From: Geomonas anaerohicana
Lineage (GTDB): Bacteria > Desulfobacterota > Desulfuromonadia > Geobacterales > Geobacteraceae
Assembly (NCBI RefSeq): GCF_016458305.1
Contig: NZ_JAEMHL010000003.1
Location: 558,001-622,000 of the forward strand
Direction of reading: 5' to 3'
Length of the DNA: 64,000 bases
Positions 24,542-33,229 of this stretch are shown one piece after another. Numbering within the stretch: the stretch's first letter is position 1; every line of letters starts with the position of its first letter. Position numbers and translations under genes: made by a program. The notes under the pieces were generated by a model, which saw only the letters and a list, made by a program, of their open reading frames with translations, did not search any database and was not told the DNA's origin.

Positions 24542-27500
24542 CTACTGGGCCACGCCTACCAGCGTGACGCTCTGGGTGCTGGTGTTGTTGTTGGCGTTAT
24601 CGGTGAAGCTCACCCGGGCGTTGCGGGTGCCGGTGGTCCTGGAAGGTGCGAAGCTGACGCTTACGGTGCAGCTTGCCCCTGCGGGGAGTCCGGCGCCGCC
24701 AATCGGGCAGTCGTTGTTGACCAGCGTGAAGTCGGCCGCAGCGGTCCCGCTGAGGGAGATGCTGCTGACCAGCAGGGGGACCCCCCCGGTGGAAGTGAGG
24801 GCGATGGTCTGCGGCACACTGGTCGAGCCGCGGGTCACGCTGCCGAAGTTGATCGAGGTAGGGTTGACCCCTGCCGCGGGCCCGCTCATGCCGGTGCCGC
24901 TGATAGGTATGCTCTGCGGGCTGCCGGCGGCGCTGTCGTAGATGTACAGGGTGGCGGAGCGGGGACCCGGCGCGGTCGGTCTGAACTTGATGTTGATGGT
25001 GCACGATTCGCCCCCCACCAGAGTGGGAGGGCAGCCGTTGGTCTGGGTGAAATCGCCGGGGTTAACCCCGCCCATCGCTATGTCGCTGACCGCCATCGGG
25101 AGGTCGCTCGTATTGAGGATGGAGACGATCTGCTTCGAGCTGTTGTTGTTCACCACCTGGGCGCCGAAGTAGAGCGCCTGGGAGCTGAGCGTGATGGTGG
25201 TCCCGAGCCCGGTCAGGGGAACGGAGAAGGTGCCGGCAGGTGTCCCGTTGAAGGGATCGTTACTGACGACGGTGAGCGCCGCGCTCTTCGCCCCCTCGGC
25301 AAGCGGGGTGAAGCTGATTGCGACGCTGCAGCTTCCTCCCGGCGCCACGGTGGAGCCGCAGCTGCTGGTAAGGGAGAAGTGGGTCGGGTCCGTGCCGGTC
25401 AGGGTAATGGCGCTTATCTGGAGCGCAGTGGTTGAGCTCTGGTTGGACACGGTCACCGTCTGCGGCAGGCTGGAGGTGTTGACCAGCACGTTGCCGTAGG
25501 AAAGCGAGGCAGGGGCCACGCTTCCGACCGGCGCCACGCCGGTTCCGGCCAACGCAACGTTGACAAGCGGTGTCACAGGGTCGCTGGTGGCCACGGCCAG
25601 GTTGGCGGCGCGGTTCCCCATCGCCTGCGGGGTGAAGACGACGTTGACGGTGCAGGAAGCGCCGACGGCTATGGGCCCGCCCGCGCAGTTGCTGCTCTGG
25701 GAGAAGTCCCCCGGGTTGGCACCGGCGAACCCGATGCCGCTTACGACGAGGGGCGCTGTGCCTGCGTTGGAGATGACCACCTGCCTGGCTGCGCTCGCAC
25801 TCTTGGCGAACTGATTGGCGAAATTCAGCGACGTCGGATTGGCAACGGCGATGGGGGCCGTGCCGATGACGCTCAGGGGTACGATGGCGGTGCTGGCCGC
25901 CGGGCTCGTAGTATCGATGGCGAGGTCGGCCAGGACGGTACCGGCGAGGCTCGGAGTGGCGGTCACGCTGATGGTGCAGCTGGCGGCGGGAACGAGCGTA
26001 ACGGGGCAGTCGTGGCTGACGCTGAAATCGGCGACGGTGCCGCCGGTAAGCCGTATCGCCGAAACGCCGAGATCCTGGTTCCCCGTGTTGGCGAGGCTGA
26101 TCGTTTTGGCGGCGCTCGTCGTTGCCACCAGCTGCGGATCGAAGATCAGCTGCAGCGGGTTGAGGGTTGCCAGCGCGGAGGCGATGCCGGTACCGGTGAC
26201 CGGGACGGACAGCGCCGGACGGGCCGGGTCGTCGCTGTTGATGGTGAGCGAGGCGTTAGCCGCGGCCGCCACGGTCGGGTTAAAGGTGACGCTTATGCTG
26301 CAGCCTGCCGCGGGTGCAAGCGTAGCGACACAGTTGTTGGCGGTGACCGCGAACTCCCCGGGGTTCGCGCCAGCCAGGGCGACCGAGGTGACGGTCAGGT
26401 CGGACCTGCCCCCGTTAGTAAGCGTGATGGTCTTGGCCGCGCTCACCGATCCGTACGGCTGATCGCCGAAGGCAAGGGAAGCGGGCGAAGAGAGGGCGAT
26501 CGGAATCGCCGCCACCGTGGCGATGTTGGACCAGGATGAGCGGCTGGTGGCCGCCTGCCAGTCGGGCCGGTAGCTCGGGGGGGTGGTCGGGGTGTAGTCG
26601 TCGAGCGCCTGAACCCGGTAGTAGCTACCCAGCGCAGGGGCCACCGATAGCGTCATGGTATCGCCGAACTTTGCCGCGGGTACGCTGGCGGCAACCATCC
26701 GGGTAGACACCCCGGCCAGGAAGGTCGGGTCGTTGCTGATCTGCACTTCGAAGCTCGACTCGCTGGCCGAGTTGTCCTTGAAGGAAAGATCGACGTTCGG
26801 GCCGTTGTTGGCGGCGGTGAGTGTAGCCGGCGCCAGCGGCGGCACCAGGAACGACATGGAGCGCATCATGTCGTTTTCCTCGTGGCTCAGGATGTGGCAA
26901 TGCCATACGTACTCATGCCCGAAGTTGTACAGCTGGTTGACCATGGCGCCGCCGAGGTTGCCGCCGTCCTTCGGGTTCGACTGGGAGAAGCCCATGTCGG
27001 AGCCGATGGGGACCGTCGGGTTGAGCGGGCGGACGCTGTCAGGCAGCGGGAACGGCACCCGCGGGGTGATGGGACGCAGTGCGACGATGGTGTCCTCCAG
27101 GGGGCTCACCCTGATGGTGTCCTTCCACCCGAGTTCGTTGGCGTCGGGGAGCCTGATGATGCCGTCCCAGGCCACGCGGTTCAGGATCTGCACGTCGAAC
27201 AGGTGGAAGTGGATCGGGTGCGTGTCGACCCCGTTGTGGGAGATCTTCCAGACCTGGATGCCGCCCGGGGTGAGCTGTTCGGTGACCGGGTCGGCGTAGT
27301 TCTGCAGCACGAAGTTGGCGTTGCCCGCGTTGGTGAACGGGAGTTCCAGGCCGAGCTTCGCCGCCATGCGGCCGAACTCGTCGAAGGATGCACCCATCTC
27401 GTCGTGGATCGCCTTGGGCTTCATGGCGAAGTTTTCCATCAGGGTGCCGTCGGGCTGCTTGAAGCTGATAGACGTGTCGGTGATCCTCGAAACGCCCCAG

Positions 27501-29752
27501 GTGGGCCAGTTGGCCGGGAAGAGCTTGTTGTAGGTCTGGTTGTAGGCCGTCTGCCCCACGATGACCGGCTCCTGGGAAAGCGAGAAGGCCCCCGCCTCGG
27601 TGGGGGTGGTCTTGAACGCGTTCTGCAGCTCGGTCAGCATCGCCGGGTTGTAGTCGTCGGGGGGGGCGCTGCCGCCCGAGCCGGTGACGGTGATCTGCAT
27701 TACGGTACGGATGTTGGGGCCGAAGCCGACCGGAGTGCCGGCAATGCCCCCCATGTCGGTGCGGTCGGGGGCACCGGTGTAGTAGTTGTACTGAGGCACC
27801 AGCGCCGGGAAGGCCGTGGGCGCGTCGTTGTACAGGATCAGGGTCTTCCCCGCGTACTTCGAGAAGTCGACGATGACGTCGGCGCGCTCCGCAGGTCCCA
27901 TGATCAGGGTGCCGCCGTTCACGTTGCCGAAGTTGAAGGTGGTCGGGTCGAGGTTCCAGGAAACCGGCTGGTTCGGCAGCACCACCGGCGCGGGGAGAAG
28001 TCCCCCTTCGCTTCCCACCTGGATGAAGGCGGGGCCGCGCAGGGCCGGGTCGGGCACCCCCCCTTCCCTCGCGTCAGCAGGCCAATTCGGATAGGCCGGC
28101 ATCTCGAGCGCCGGGACCATCTTCACCTCGGTCAGGTCGGCGCAGGTGGGGCACCCCTTCGGGACGCTGGCGTCCGCCTGGTAAAGCTGCAGGTTGAGGA
28201 ACCTGTCGTGGGCCGCGTTCAGGATGCGCAAGCGGTAGGGTTTCGGGTCCACGGTCAGCTTCGGGTAAGCGGTGCCGTTCACCACCATGGTGTCAAGAAA
28301 TGCCTCCGCGCCCCAGGAGGTATCGGGGGTGCCGGGGATGAGCGGCGGCTGGCAGAAGCCGGCCACGGCAGGGTCGCAGGTAGGGTCGTAGTAGGGGTTC
28401 GCAACCGGCCCCTGAGCCACGCACAGGGGAAGCTGCGCGCCGTCAACGCCGCACACCGGCGTTGCCGGGTAGAACCAGGGACCGTAGAACCAGCGCCCAA
28501 AGCCGCTCATGCCGGAAAGGTCGGGGTTGAAAGGGTTCTCGGCGGGCATGTAGACGTGGGGCCACCAAAGGTCGCCGGTCTTCGCAGTGCGCTCGTACAC
28601 CCCCTTGGCGTTGGGGGTTCCTGCCAGGGGGCCCGTCCCCCAGTTCCAGAGCGGGTCGGTCTTCTTGACGTAGGTCGGACTCGCGGGATCGCCGTCGACG
28701 AAGGTCTTGTCCTGGATGACGAGCGGGATCTGGTCGGCCGGGATGGTTCCCGCCTTGAAGGTGCGGCCGTTCACCGTGCCGCCGTTCACCAGCGCCAGCT
28801 CGACATCGTCCTGCAGCAGGTACCCGGCCGCCTCGCCGGCGTAGACGTTGAGGCGGGTGATCCCCATCGAGTGGTCATGGTAGAACATCAGCCTGGCACT
28901 CTGCTGGTTGGTCCAGTAGTAGGTCTGGGAGCCATCGCCCGGGTCGTTGGTCGCTCCTGGCTCGGCGCAGGTGGTGGAACCGGCGCAGGCGGAGCCGGGG
29001 AAAGTCGCCTCGGTGATCATGGTGCCGTCGGCCTTGAACCACATGTCAGGGACGTTGACCACGCTCACCCCTTTTTTGTAGGAGGTCGCCTCGCCCGCCG
29101 GTGTGATCCACTGGTGCGGCGTGCCGTCGCTGATCCAGGGGGTGCGCCCGCCGTGCAGGTGCAGGTCGGCGCGGTTTTGGGTGTACATCTCGCAGTTCTG
29201 CGGCCCCATCGGGTCCGCCGGGTCGACCGGGGTACAGTTAGGCCCCTCGCCGGAGCCCATCACGGTGGTGTCGACCGGAAGGAAGAGGTTGCCGGCGCTG
29301 CCGTTGGGGAGGCGGTTGATGAACTTGACGCGGACCGGCCGGTCCTTGGTCGCCATGATCAGCGGCCCGAGGTAATGGAACGAGCTGACGTTCGGATCGG
29401 TGGTGTTGACCTGACGGTAGCCGCGCAGCGTGGTCGGGGGAAGGTCGGAGTGCATCTTCTCCGTGTACTCCCCAAGCTCCAGCTCGTAGTAATCCGATCC
29501 GGGATAGCTCGTGGTGTCGGGAATGGCCACAGGCAGGTACTGCCCGAGGTTGTTTTTGGCGCCTGCGTTAAGGCCGGGCAGCGTGTCCACGAACTTGCGC
29601 AGCGGTGGGGAGTTGGCCCAGTTCGGTGTCTCGTAGTAATCCGGCGTGTAGCCCGGCGCCGTGTATGGTGCAGCCTGTGCGGTAGCGCCCCCTGAGGAGA
29701 GGACGGCGACGGCAACGGCAAGGCAGATGTACTGCAAGAATCGCCTGCTCAT
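24542..29752 (-). CDS. Giant secreted multicopper oxidase with fibronectin-like and six ASH-type repeats
   Basis: The 1736-residue product has a Sec signal (MSRRFLQYICLAVAVAVLSS...AQA). The multicopper oxidase part is about 40-1005, with copper motifs HLHGGRTPW, FYHDHSMG, HPIHFHLF and the type 1/3 HCHILSHEENDMM. A fibronectin-III-like domain covers about 1010-1105. Six tandem Ig-like domains of about 100 residues follow (choice-of-anchor D/ASH type), each starting NPTSLNFG-like and containing two conserved Cys. The copper core fits Mn(II), Fe(II) or organic oxidation at the cell surface; the substrate is unknown. Geobacter OmpB/OmpC are smaller analogues. AGGAGG precedes the ATG. It is fourth in a minus-strand cluster. 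Confidence 0.9.
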   Translation of the reverse strand: MSRRFLQYICLAVAVAVLSSGGATAQAAPYTAPGYTPDYYETPNWANSPPLRKFVDTLPGLNAGAKNNLGQYLPVAIPDTTSYPGSDYYELELGEYTEKMHSDLPPTTLRGYRQVNTTDPNVSSFHYLGPLIMATKDRPVRVKFINRLPNGSAGNLFLPVDTTVMGSGEGPNCTPVDPADPMGPQNCEMYTQNRADLHLHGGRTPWISDGTPHQWITPAGEATSYKKGVSVVNVPDMWFKADGTMITEATFPGSACAGSTTCAEPGATNDPGDGSQTYYWTNQQSARLMFYHDHSMGITRLNVYAGEAAGYLLQDDVELALVNGGTVNGRTFKAGTIPADQIPLVIQDKTFVDGDPASPTYVKKTDPLWNWGTGPLAGTPNAKGVYERTAKTGDLWWPHVYMPAENPFNPDLSGMSGFGRWFYGPWFYPATPVCGVDGAQLPLCVAQGPVANPYYDPTCDPAVAGFCQPPLIPGTPDTSWGAEAFLDTMVVNGTAYPKLTVDPKPYRLRILNAAHDRFLNLQLYQADASVPKGCPTCADLTEVKMVPALEMPAYPNWPADAREGGVPDPALRGPAFIQVGSEGGLLPAPVVLPNQPVSWNLDPTTFNFGNVNGGTLIMGPAERADVIVDFSKYAGKTLILYNDAPTAFPALVPQYNYYTGAPDRTDMGGIAGTPVGFGPNIRTVMQITVTGSGGSAPPDDYNPAMLTELQNAFKTTPTEAGAFSLSQEPVIVGQTAYNQTYNKLFPANWPTWGVSRITDTSISFKQPDGTLMENFAMKPKAIHDEMGASFDEFGRMAAKLGLELPFTNAGNANFVLQNYADPVTEQLTPGGIQVWKISHNGVDTHPIHFHLFDVQILNRVAWDGIIRLPDANELGWKDTIRVSPLEDTIVALRPITPRVPFPLPDSVRPLNPTVPIGSDMGFSQSNPKDGGNLGGAMVNQLYNFGHEYVWHCHILSHEENDMMRSMSFLVPPLAPATLTAANNGPNVDLSFKDNSASESSFEVQISNDPTFLAGVSTRMVAASVPAAKFGDTMTLSVAPALGSYYRVQALDDYTPTTPPSYRPDWQAATSRSSWSNIATVAAIPIALSSPASLAFGDQPYGSVSAAKTITLTNGGRSDLTVTSVALAGANPGEFAVTANNCVATLAPAAGCSISVTFNPTVAAAANASLTINSDDPARPALSVPVTGTGIASALATLNPLQLIFDPQLVATTSAAKTISLANTGNQDLGVSAIRLTGGTVADFSVSHDCPVTLVPAASCTISVTATPSLAGTVLADLAIDTTSPAASTAIVPLSVIGTAPIAVANPTSLNFANQFAKSASAARQVVISNAGTAPLVVSGIGFAGANPGDFSQSSNCAGGPIAVGASCTVNVVFTPQAMGNRAANLAVATSDPVTPLVNVALAGTGVAPVGSVAPASLSYGNVLVNTSSLPQTVTVSNQSSTTALQISAITLTGTDPTHFSLTSSCGSTVAPGGSCSVAISFTPLAEGAKSAALTVVSNDPFNGTPAGTFSVPLTGLGTTITLSSQALYFGAQVVNNNSSKQIVSILNTSDLPMAVSDIAMGGVNPGDFTQTNGCPPTLVGGESCTINIKFRPTAPGPRSATLYIYDSAAGSPQSIPISGTGMSGPAAGVNPTSINFGSVTRGSTSVPQTIALTSTGGVPLLVSSISLSGTAAADFTLVNNDCPIGGAGLPAGASCTVSVSFAPSRTTGTRNARVSFTDNANNNTSTQSVTLVGVAQ

Positions 29753-29775
29753 AGTGTTTTCCTCCTGGAAAGGTT

Positions 29776-30033
29776 TCATTGCCTGCCTGGGGCCTGGGGG
29801 GCGGTATTTTCTTCCATCAGCCTCTTTCTCGCTTCTGCGCCGCGGGCCTTGATTTCGCTTCTAAGAGCCCTCTCCTTGAGCGGGGCCGCGGTTTTTGCCG
29901 CGGGCGCCTGCAGCGCCGGTTTCGCCTCCGCCTCTTTAGCCCCCTGCCGGGGCGCCGGTTCCGGGGCCGCCTGCGCTGTCGCAAGCGACATGGTCACGGC
30001 CAGGGCCGCTATGGCTGACATCGTTTTTTTCAT
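29776..30033 (-). CDS. Small secreted Ala/Pro-rich protein (85 aa)
   Basis: The ATG at 30033 follows AGGAGG. The product has a signal peptide (MKKTMSAIAALAVTMSLATAQA) and a mature part of about 60 residues, rich in Ala, Pro, Glu, Lys and Arg, probably disordered or helical (LKERALRSEIKARGAEARKR). It ends 23 bases before the multicopper oxidase start and begins 40 bases after the FKBP gene, so it is co-transcribed with them. No family is recognised; a chaperone or spacer role next to the oxidase is inference. Confidence 0.65.
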   Translation of the reverse strand: MKKTMSAIAALAVTMSLATAQAAPEPAPRQGAKEAEAKPALQAPAAKTAAPLKERALRSEIKARGAEARKRLMEENTAPQAPGRQ

Positions 30034-30073
30034 TGCATCCTCCTGCGGGTTAATCCCGAATATCACTTCCCGT

Positions 30074-30757
30074 TCAGTTGATGGCGAGAAGCTCGATTTC
30101 AAAGACAATGGTTTCATTGGGGCCCACCTTGGTGCCGTTGCCCTTGTTGTCGTAGGCCAGCTTCGGCGGCAAAAAGAGCTGCCACTTGGATCCTACCGGC
30201 ATCAGCTTGAGCGCTTCCGACAGCCCCGGCACCACCCCGTCCCCGACCCGGCGCGAGGCCGGGTGCCCGGTGCGATAGGAGCTTTCGTACTCGGTGCCGG
30301 TAATCGAGGAACTGCGGTAATGGAAAGTGACGGTGTCGGCGTCGACGGGGCGCTTGCCGGCGCCTTCCCTGAGCACCCGGTACTGCAGGCCGCTTGGCAG
30401 GGAGACGACCCCTTTTTTGTTCTTGTTGGCGGCCATGAACTGGGCTCCCGCCTTCTCGTTTTCCTGTGCCGCTCCAGCCCTCGTCTTGGCCACCTTCCGG
30501 CGCACGTCGTGCTGGTAGAAGCTTATGTACTTGCGCAGGTCCTCGTCGGACATGAGCAGCGGGCCGCCGGCAAGGGCGTCGCGCATCCCCTTCACCACCA
30601 GTTCCAGGTCGATGTCGACCTCTTGCTGCTTCAGGTTGCCGATGAGGTTCACGCCTATGGCGTAGTTGATCCGCTCTTTAGTGGTGGAAAGACCTTCGGC
30701 CGCGCGAGCCGGCGCCGCCGCGAGTATAACTGCAAGTAAAATGAGGAATGATCGCAT
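30074..30757 (-). CDS. Periplasmic FKBP-type peptidyl-prolyl isomerase (FkpA/Mip type)
   Basis: The 227-residue protein has a signal peptide (about 1-19), an N-terminal helical dimerisation region (about 25-110, SxKERINYAIGVNLIGNLKQ) and a C-terminal FKBP domain (about 115-227) with LPSGLQYRVLREGAG, VTFHYR, VVPGLSEALKLMPVGSKWQLFLPPKLAY and IVFEIELLAI. It should catalyse proline isomerisation in the folding of exported proteins. Its start overlaps the stop of the NHL lipoprotein gene (TAATG), a sign of translational coupling. Context suggests it helps fold the proline-rich multicopper oxidase encoded next. Confidence 0.9.
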   Translation of the reverse strand: MRSFLILLAVILAAAPARAAEGLSTTKERINYAIGVNLIGNLKQQEVDIDLELVVKGMRDALAGGPLLMSDEDLRKYISFYQHDVRRKVAKTRAGAAQENEKAGAQFMAANKNKKGVVSLPSGLQYRVLREGAGKRPVDADTVTFHYRSSSITGTEYESSYRTGHPASRRVGDGVVPGLSEALKLMPVGSKWQLFLPPKLAYDNKGNGTKVGPNETIVFEIELLAIN

Positions 30758-32715
30758 TACCGCACCCTGATGACCGTGTTGTCGTGCGCGTCGGCGACGT
30801 AGAGCGTGGTGCCGTCCGTGCTGATGCCGTTGGGGTTACGCAGGCCGGTCAGTACGGCGCCTGAGACGCCGGTAGCTATGGCGATCCTGCTTACCGAGCC
30901 GTTAGCCGCATCGGTCACGAAGAGGCTGACCCCGTCGGTGGTTATGCCGCTGGCAAAGTTGAAGGTAACGCCGGAGACCGCCATGGGCGAGAAGACGGAG
31001 CTTGCCAGCGCGAGCTTGCAGATCCTGTCGTTGCCGCTGTCGGTGATGAAGAGCGTGGTGCCGTCGGTGGTGATGCCGTAGGGAGAACTGAGACCCGCGG
31101 AGGGGGCGACCACGGTGGTGACCGCGCCGGTGGCGATGACGATCTTCCTGACCGAGTTGTTGCCGCTGTCGGCGACGTAGAGGTTGGTCCCGTCGGTGGT
31201 GATGCCGTTGGGGGAATGGAAGCTCGCCGCGCTCCCGCTGCCGTCGGCCGCACCGGTTACCCCCGCCGTGCCCGCCACGGTGGAAACGGCGCCGGTGGCG
31301 ATCACAATCTTGCGGATCGTGTTGTTGCCGGTGTCGGAGACGAAGATATTGGTTCCGTCGGTGGTGATGCCGCTAGGGAATCTGAAGGAGGCGGCGGCTC
31401 CGGTTGCGTCCACGGAGCCTGGGTGGTCGGCCGTTCCGGCGAGCGTGGTCACTGCGCCGGTGGCGATGGAAATCTGCCTGATCGTGTGGTTGTTCGAGTC
31501 CGCCACGTAGACGTTCCTGCCGTCGGTGGTCAGGTCGTAGGGCGAGGTGAAGGCTGCCGCGACGCCTACGCCGTCTGTGGAGCCCACGACACCGGCGACC
31601 GTGGAGCTGTCCCCTGTGGCGACGGTGACCTTGCGCAGAAGATCGTTTCCTGCGTCGGCCACGTAGAGTGCTCCTCCGTTCAAAGCCAACCCGGCAGGGG
31701 AGCTGAAACGGGCAGCGCCCCCCGATGCGTTGTTGCTCCCGGGGGCACCTGCCACGTCGCCGGCCAGCGTGGAGACCGCATGGGTGGCGATGACCACCTT
31801 GCGCAGGTTGTTCATCTCGGTGTCGGCGACGAAAAGGTTGGTCCCGTCGGTGGCGATCCCCGCCGGAGACTCGATTCCGGCCGCAGGCTGTACCAGGGTC
31901 GAAACCACACCGGTCGCTATGACGATCCTCCTGATTGCTGAGTTGCCCTCGTCCGCCAGATAAAGGGATGTTCCGTCGGTGGCGATGCCGCGCGGCGAGT
32001 TGAAGCTGGCCGCGACGCCGGTGCCGTCGGCGAAGTCCTGCAGGCCGCTGCCGGCAAGGGTCGTGACCGCAGCCGAGGCGAGGACGATCTTACGGATGCG
32101 GTGGTTGAGGCTGTCGGCAACGTAAAGGTTGGTTCCATCGGTGGCGACGCCGCAGGGGGAGCTGAATCTGGCCGCGCCCCCCGTGCCGTTAGCGGAGCCC
32201 ACGCTCCCCGCAGTACCTGCCAGGGTCGTCACCGCGCCGGTGGCGACGTCTATGCTGCGGATGGTGTTGTTGCCGGTGTCGCTGACATACAGCGTGGAGT
32301 TGTCGCTGCTGATGGCAATTCCGGTGGGATAGTTGAACCTCGCGGCTACCGCGGCTCCATCGGCCGAACCGGTAACCCCGGCCAGCCCTGCGACTGTTGA
32401 TGTCGCCCCGGTGGCGAGGACCACCTTGCGGACGACGCTGTTGCCGGTGTCGACGACGTAGAGATTGGTTCCGTCGCAGGCGACGTCACTGGGAAGGCTG
32501 AATCTCGCCCGGCCCGCTGCGCCGTCTGTGGACCCGGCGGTTCCGGCGAAGGAGGTCACGCTATTGGTGAGAGCCAGCGATCTCCCCTGCAACGCCCCCC
32601 CCATGCTGGTCAGTTGCGGCGCGCCCCCGCCCCCCCCGCCACCCCCGCCGCACGAGGCCAACGCCAATGTCATAACAGCCGCGACAGATACCTTCAGCAA
32701 ACGTATGAAACTCAT
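30757..32715 (-). CDS. NHL-repeat lipoprotein (twelve beta-propeller repeats)
   Basis: A 652-residue protein has a lipoprotein signal (LALASC) followed by nine glycines, then twelve repeats of about 52 residues of the type GTNLYVADTGNNTIRKIVIATGAVTTLAG. Such NHL repeats fold as six-bladed propellers, so two propellers are likely. The gene also looks repetitive at DNA level. NHL proteins often mediate protein contacts in the periplasm or on the surface. The ATG at 32715 follows GGAGG; the frame opens 32 codons earlier without a site. It is the first gene of the cluster that ends with the cohesin/dockerin gene. Confidence 0.9.
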   Translation of the reverse strand: MSFIRLLKVSVAAVMTLALASCGGGGGGGGGAPQLTSMGGALQGRSLALTNSVTSFAGTAGSTDGAAGRARFSLPSDVACDGTNLYVVDTGNSVVRKVVLATGATSTVAGLAGVTGSADGAAVAARFNYPTGIAISSDNSTLYVSDTGNNTIRSIDVATGAVTTLAGTAGSVGSANGTGGAARFSSPCGVATDGTNLYVADSLNHRIRKIVLASAAVTTLAGSGLQDFADGTGVAASFNSPRGIATDGTSLYLADEGNSAIRRIVIATGVVSTLVQPAAGIESPAGIATDGTNLFVADTEMNNLRKVVIATHAVSTLAGDVAGAPGSNNASGGAARFSSPAGLALNGGALYVADAGNDLLRKVTVATGDSSTVAGVVGSTDGVGVAAAFTSPYDLTTDGRNVYVADSNNHTIRQISIATGAVTTLAGTADHPGSVDATGAAASFRFPSGITTDGTNIFVSDTGNNTIRKIVIATGAVSTVAGTAGVTGAADGSGSAASFHSPNGITTDGTNLYVADSGNNSVRKIVIATGAVTTVVAPSAGLSSPYGITTDGTTLFITDSGNDRICKLALASSVFSPMAVSGVTFNFASGITTDGVSLFVTDAANGSVSRIAIATGVSGAVLTGLRNPNGISTDGTTLYVADAHDNTVIRVR

Positions 32716-32937
32716 TCTTCCCTCCACTTCCTTGTTAATGGTTCGCCTGCCAGCAACAAAATACAGAAGTTCGTAGGTAACTACTGCAGTTACCAGAACC
32801 TTTGTAGACATCTAAATTATTGAATTGGATTGTTCAGGTCTGGCTCGGTATGAACACTGCTAACGGGGGAAAACAGTTAGATTCTCCAGCACCGGAAGGT
32901 TCAGACACAGTGGCCGTTTTACGTGCTCAGCCACAGT

Positions 32938-32951
32938 GCAGATATTGTGCC
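32938..32951 (-). promoter_or_regulatory. Possible sigma-54 promoter of the NHL-multicopper oxidase cluster
   Basis: The minus strand reads CAGGCACAATATCTGCAC; the GG and GC are 10 bases apart, but the preceding T of the consensus is A. It lies about 220 bases upstream of the NHL gene. Spacing is right, so it is listed as a candidate only. Confidence 0.35.
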
Positions 32952-33103
32952 TGCTATAGTAGATACTAAAATACGACAGTGGTTTAGACAGTTATAAGAT
33001 ACGAGCGCGTGGGAAAAGTAACGGGGGGCTGCGCCTAACCGAAAGGGTCGTGAAGTGATAAAGGAGGGAAAGCAGTGCAAACTACGTATTATGGTTAGGT
33101 TTT

Positions 33104-33152
33104 CGAAGGGGTGCAAAAAAACGTACACTGTCGCTTTTTTCGCACCCCTTCG
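33104..33152. terminator. Inverted repeat after ppx, possible terminator
   Basis: CGAAGGGGTGC (33104-33114) and GCACCCCTTCG (33142-33152) form a perfect 11-bp stem whose loop begins with A6-7 and ends with T6. The arms can extend with A-T pairs, giving a long stem. The T run is inside rather than after the stem, so it is an unusual terminator if it is one. Confidence 0.5.
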
Positions 33153-33229
33153 CACGAGGATTCGGGGCTGAAAGGGGCGGGGCCAAAGGGGTGCAGCGGA
33201 GATGCGGGGGCGCGACAGCGGCCCCTCCT

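Larger units (their letters stand above)
32716..33229. other. Intergenic region upstream of the NHL cluster and downstream of ppx
   Basis: No gene is seen. A perfect short palindrome GGTAACT...AGTTACC lies near 32774-32792. A sigma-54-like site is at 32938-32951 and a large inverted repeat at 33104-33152. I looked for GEMM-I riboswitch motifs, known upstream of Geobacter surface-protein genes, and did not find one. Confidence 0.5.

Noticed and set aside
26882-29695. A 937-codon open frame on the plus strand
   Set aside because: It lies entirely antisense to the multicopper oxidase gene and shows no domain. Long antisense frames are common in GC-rich coding sequence because of third-position bias.
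32716-33229. A GEMM-I riboswitch upstream of the NHL-multicopper cluster
   Set aside because: I searched for the conserved core and tetraloop-receptor patterns on the minus strand and found none.
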